Source of the DNA: Cucumis sativus
Lineage: Eukaryota > Streptophyta > Magnoliopsida > Cucurbitales > Cucurbitaceae
DNA length: 64,000 nucleotides
Reading direction: 5' to 3'
NCBI RefSeq assembly: GCF_000004075.3
Contig: NC_026660.2
Coordinates: 18,123,837 to 18,187,836 of the forward strand
Part shown: positions 60,803 to 64,000 of the stretch, piece after piece
Position numbering within the stretch: the first letter of the stretch is position 1
Layout of the letters: each line of letters opens with the position of its first letter
Made by a program: the position numbers and the translations under genes
The notes under the pieces: generated by a model
What the model was told of the DNA's origin: nothing
Seen by the model: the letters and a program-made list of their open reading frames with translations, nothing else
Databases searched by the model: none

Positions 60803-60958
60803 ACAAATAGAATAGAAACTAATTTTAAAATCTAGAGACAAATAAATAAAAGATCTTTTTTTAAATTATAAAACTATATGACAAATAGAATAGAAACTAA
60901 TTTTAAAATCTAGAGACAAATAAATAAAAGATCTTTTTTTAAATTATAAAACTATATG
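60803..60958. repeat. Tandem duplication, two 78-bp copies
   Basis: 60803-60880 and 60881-60958 are identical by eye, starting ACAAATAGAATAGAAACTAA. The perfect match suggests a recent event or an assembly duplication. Confidence 0.9.
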
Positions 60959-61319
60959 ATTTGGAGAGTAATGGGTGAGAGAATTGAATAGGTCTTCTTT
61001 TCATGTATTATAAACTCTATTAGAATTGATGTTTTGGGTAATACTAATTTCATTTACGATTTATTTAATCACAAAAAGTTATATTAAAAATCAATTTTAC
61101 GAGACTTTTTTATTTATGCTAAAACCAAAAGTCAAATATAGGAAAGCAATCTCCTAAAAAATATAGTATATGTGTTGTGTTGCACTCTTTTTAAAAAGAA
61201 TAATCAAAGCCTTTTATTTAAAATAATTGAGAATATAAAATTGTTGGTCTGAAAAGAATAAAGACAATGAATAATGATTAGAACAATTCTCATACAATTT
61301 TGAGACCAAAATAGAAGAT

Positions 61320-61539
61320 AAGTTTTAATAATTGTAAAGAAACAAACAATTTATAAAATAGCTAAAATGAAGTAGATTAGAAAATTCGTAGAGAAATCAA
61401 ATTATACTTTATTGGGGAGGGATGATTATAAGTTTTAATAATTGTAAAGAAACAAACAATTTATAAAATAGCTAAAATGAAGTAGATTAGAAAATTAGTA
61501 GAGAAATCAAATTATACTTTATTGGGGAGGGATGATTAT
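61320..61539. repeat. Tandem duplication, two 110-bp copies
   Basis: 61320-61429 and 61430-61539, starting AAGTTTTAATAATTGTAAAG. The most visible difference is TTCGTA versus TTAGTA. Only 360 bp from the 78-bp duplication. Confidence 0.88.
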
Positions 61540-62289
61540 TTATGTAACTTAAGATCAAAGGCCAAGGCCAAGTTTGATAAATTTTCGATAGTTTAATTTT
61601 GAAAATAAGTCGTTTGGAAGAAAAAAAATTAATCATTTATGAGAATAAAGTTCCTTCGAAGTCGTTTAAAAATAATTTTTATCAAAAGAGTTTAAATAAA
61701 AACAACTTCTTAAAAAAGAAAAACATTTTCCTATAATCTACACAAATTGAATTACTTTTAGCAATTTTAGAATGTTAAATCGTACCTTGTTTCTATAATT
61801 CGGCATTTAGAACATTTTTAGTTTCACCTTTTTGCAAAACAAAACACAAAAAAAAAAAGGACATTTCTGATCAAAGGTGTATCATTCTGTGTTATTCAAT
61901 CGCAATAACATTTTAAGTATAAATGAAGTGTGGTATTTCTACCTTAATGACTAGAAGATTGTAAGATATTAAAAGGGATATCTTCAAGAAAGTCAGGTTA
62001 ATATCTAAAATAATTGTACAAAATCGTCTGATAATCAATCAATATTGCAAAATCCATTTCTCTTTTTCTCTTTCTCTCTTTCAGATGATTCTTCCAATAA
62101 ACAAAATATAATCGAGTCTCATCAGGTGGCTAACTATATCAAAGGAAGAACTAAATTTTTGGAAATATTTTGAACATTGCTCTAATTCAAGCTTTTCAGC
62201 TTTGGAGTCAAACACCAACGGAGCATAGTTCACGTACTATCAACTACATGATTTGAGGTGCGATTCTCCCATTCCATATGTTGTCTCCA

Positions 62290-62323
62290 AATAATAATAA
62301 TAATAATAATAGTAATAGTAATA
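62290..62323. repeat. AAT microsatellite
   Basis: About seven AAT units followed by AGT/AAT variants. Confidence 0.85.
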
Positions 62324-63300
62324 GGAGAGGAGTATCATCCAAATTCAATGAAATGCCTATATAGCTTATCTTATGTTAAGATAATATACTTTCTGAGTTA
62401 TCAAATACGTTCCATTTCCAGGGAATCATACAAGTGATGAGAGATTCTAAGCCATAGAATGCTCGAAGAGCAACAATAGGACTTTTACAGAGTTTGGAGA
62501 GTTGGAAAGGATGGGGTAGCGAGGTTTAATGCCTTCCTGGTAATGAATTTATCTTAATTTTGTTGGATTCGAGTCCTTTTCGGTAGGCTTTCAGGTCTCC
62601 TCTTTTCTGGGGATTTTCTTTACACAACTGTTATTCTTTCATTTGAAAGCTCGGTTTCTCGCCAAAAGGAATAGGTAGATCAGTTTATAAAAGTATGCAT
62701 AAAAGTAAAGCATAAACTGGGAAAAAAGCATGTACGAGTGATTTTCAGAAAGAGAAAAAAGATACTCTAGAATGAAAGCTAGATTTTTCATTTCAATGGT
62801 AGGAAAAGTTTCTAAATACCAATCAACTTGTGGATGGTCTCGAATCAGATTAACACAAAGAATGCAGAACAATGGTTTGTTTGGATTGACTAAAGAAAAA
62901 ATTAATTTTTAAAAAGTCATTATCGTTTAAACTTTTTTAACAAAACATTGTTTAAAATAAACTTTGAAAGGTTACAAAAGTTAATTTGAATGATGGTTAA
63001 ACACTTTAATTTTTTAACAAATAATAATTTATTTTTAAAGTTAAATACTTAAAAAGCGATCACGCAATCAAGCGATCAAGTTTTCTCCACTCCATATATT
63101 GACTCTAAAACAGTGGAAATCAATGCAGCTCACTATGAGCATAATGCTCCACTATGGCACATCCTCATTTTGTTATCAGACTACCCAATAAGAGTCTCGT
63201 CAAAAGAAGGATCCTACAGCAGATATTAACAGCTAATTATCTGCACTTTGCTTGAACAGAGAGGAGAGTTTTGCTTGAATAGAACAAAACCACTGCAGAA

Positions 63301-63764
63301 CTACAATTATAAGCTTCTAGGAGAAGACAAATGATCTAGAACTAGAAAGAAGAACCCCATTATAGAAGAAACTCTTTGGTTCTGTACCAATGGCTCTTTT
63401 AAGTGAATTCTACAGAGAGAAGAACCCCACTATAGAACACAAAAGATTTTCAATTAATAAGTCATCCTCATAAGCTGATCTCGTTGAATTTCTACCAAGT
63501 AATTACAGTCAGGTGTTCTTCAAAATTCAAATAGTTTAAATCTCAATTAGCAAGACCCTCCATTTGTTCTAATATAGTGGTACAGTCAAGAGGGGGAGAT
63601 AGAAACTAAACTTCAATATGCAGCCATTTTGATCCTAACAATGGCGAATAACAGTAGACATGGTTTTCAAGTTCGTAATGGCCTCAAACAAGATAAACTG
63701 TCAGCGTAATTGCAGGAACCAATGAATTCGAGCGTACCATCAACAAGGAAGCCTATCTTGATTC
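63301..63764 (-). other. Probable 3' UTR and flank of the Mdm35/TRIAP1-like gene
   Basis: Less AT-rich DNA after the stop codon at 63765-63767 of the minus-strand gene. No further exon seen in it. How far the transcript extends cannot be judged. Confidence 0.35.
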
Positions 63765-64000
63765 TTAACTCCCATCAGATTTCATGGAGGAATGAACAAG
63801 CGTTTCCTCTTCCAAGAAACGCTTCAACTTCTTATCATCCAAATGTTCCTGTCAATTAGACTATATATCAGATCTAAAAACAAAAAGCAAAAATAATGAT
63901 ATTTACAAGACCTAGTAATAATCAAGGTTAGTTCAAAGATATACATAAAGGCAAGCCCTGTACTTCTGCCACTCGGAGACGCAGGGTTCTTCATCCCAAT
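63765..64000 (-). CDS. Twin-CX9C protein, Mdm35/TRIAP1-like (UPF0203), 3' part
   Basis: Partial gene that continues beyond the right edge. Two minus-strand exons: 64000-63945 (incomplete at its 5' side) reading WDEEPCVSEWQKYRACLY, and 63848-63765 reading EHLDDKKLKRFLEEE and ending in KSDGS then TAA. The intron 63944-63849 has GT and GACAG ends. CVSEWQKYRAC is a C-X9-C helix, the second of the twin pair, and the sequence resembles Arabidopsis At4g33100 (ECVAEWKKYRACL from memory). Mdm35/TRIAP1 proteins of the mitochondrial intermembrane space bind Ups/PRELI-type lipid carriers and are oxidised by Mia40. The N-terminal CX9C and start codon lie outside the window. Confidence 0.8.

Larger units (their letters stand above)
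60301..63300. other. Intergenic DNA with two local tandem duplications
   Basis: 60300-60540 is GC-richer and may be the far promoter of the PMIR gene. The rest is AT-rich and contains the two tandem duplications listed separately and an AAT microsatellite at about 62290-62323. No gene-like frame is seen. Confidence 0.5.

Overview
The window reads as nuclear DNA of a dicot plant: AT-rich intergenic DNA, genes split by GT..AG introns, CT-rich 5' leaders, and plant-only families (RKD, Alfin-like, WRKY, PMI1-related, PGG-domain proteins). A cucurbit is my best guess, from the general look of the intergenic DNA and the TATCGATGATA-type repeats; this is impression, not proof. I see no tRNA, rRNA or CRISPR array.

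Layout. 1-12.3 kb has no gene I can support: AT-rich DNA with three GC-richer, promoter-like islands (about 0.34-0.69, 4.74-4.98 and 6.0-6.97 kb) and one fold-back element. An RKD (RWP-RK) transcription factor follows at 12.38-14.59 kb (six exons). An Alfin-like PHD-finger chromatin reader lies at 16.24-20.47 kb (five exons, with a MITE-like element in its third intron).

From 22.8 to 50.0 kb the window is a cluster of PGG-domain membrane-protein genes in two formats. Three intact short genes encode the membrane part only (22.8, 41.9 and 43.8 kb). Two genes fuse ankyrin repeats to the PGG membrane domain (minus strand at 28.2-29.7 kb, plus strand at 48.4-50.0 kb). At least two PGG pseudogenes (35.2 and 44.6 kb) and a short exon-1 relic (24.95 kb) accompany them. 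Between 32.5 and 42.8 kb I see three tandem copies of one unit (upstream region, gene, downstream region). In copy A the gene is a truncated relic and a Harbinger-like non-autonomous element sits upstream. In copy B the gene body is gone and an LTR-less, decayed Ty1/copia internal region occupies its place. Only copy C keeps a working gene.

From 50 to 54.8 kb there is no gene, only a pol III/SINE-like stretch and small repeats. A short WRKY factor of the WRKYGKK type lies at 54.8-55.7 kb. A PMI1-related (plastid/nucleus movement) gene is on the minus strand at 56.2-59.6 kb. The 3' end of an Mdm35/TRIAP1-like twin-CX9C gene on the minus strand runs off the right edge.

The genes do not form a pathway. 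ANK-PGG proteins (ACD6/BDA1 relatives) are tied to salicylic-acid immunity and short PGG proteins share their membrane module, so the cluster may be an immune-type birth-and-death locus. That is inference from family knowledge. All exon joins are read by eye from GT/AG sites, reading frame and family similarity.
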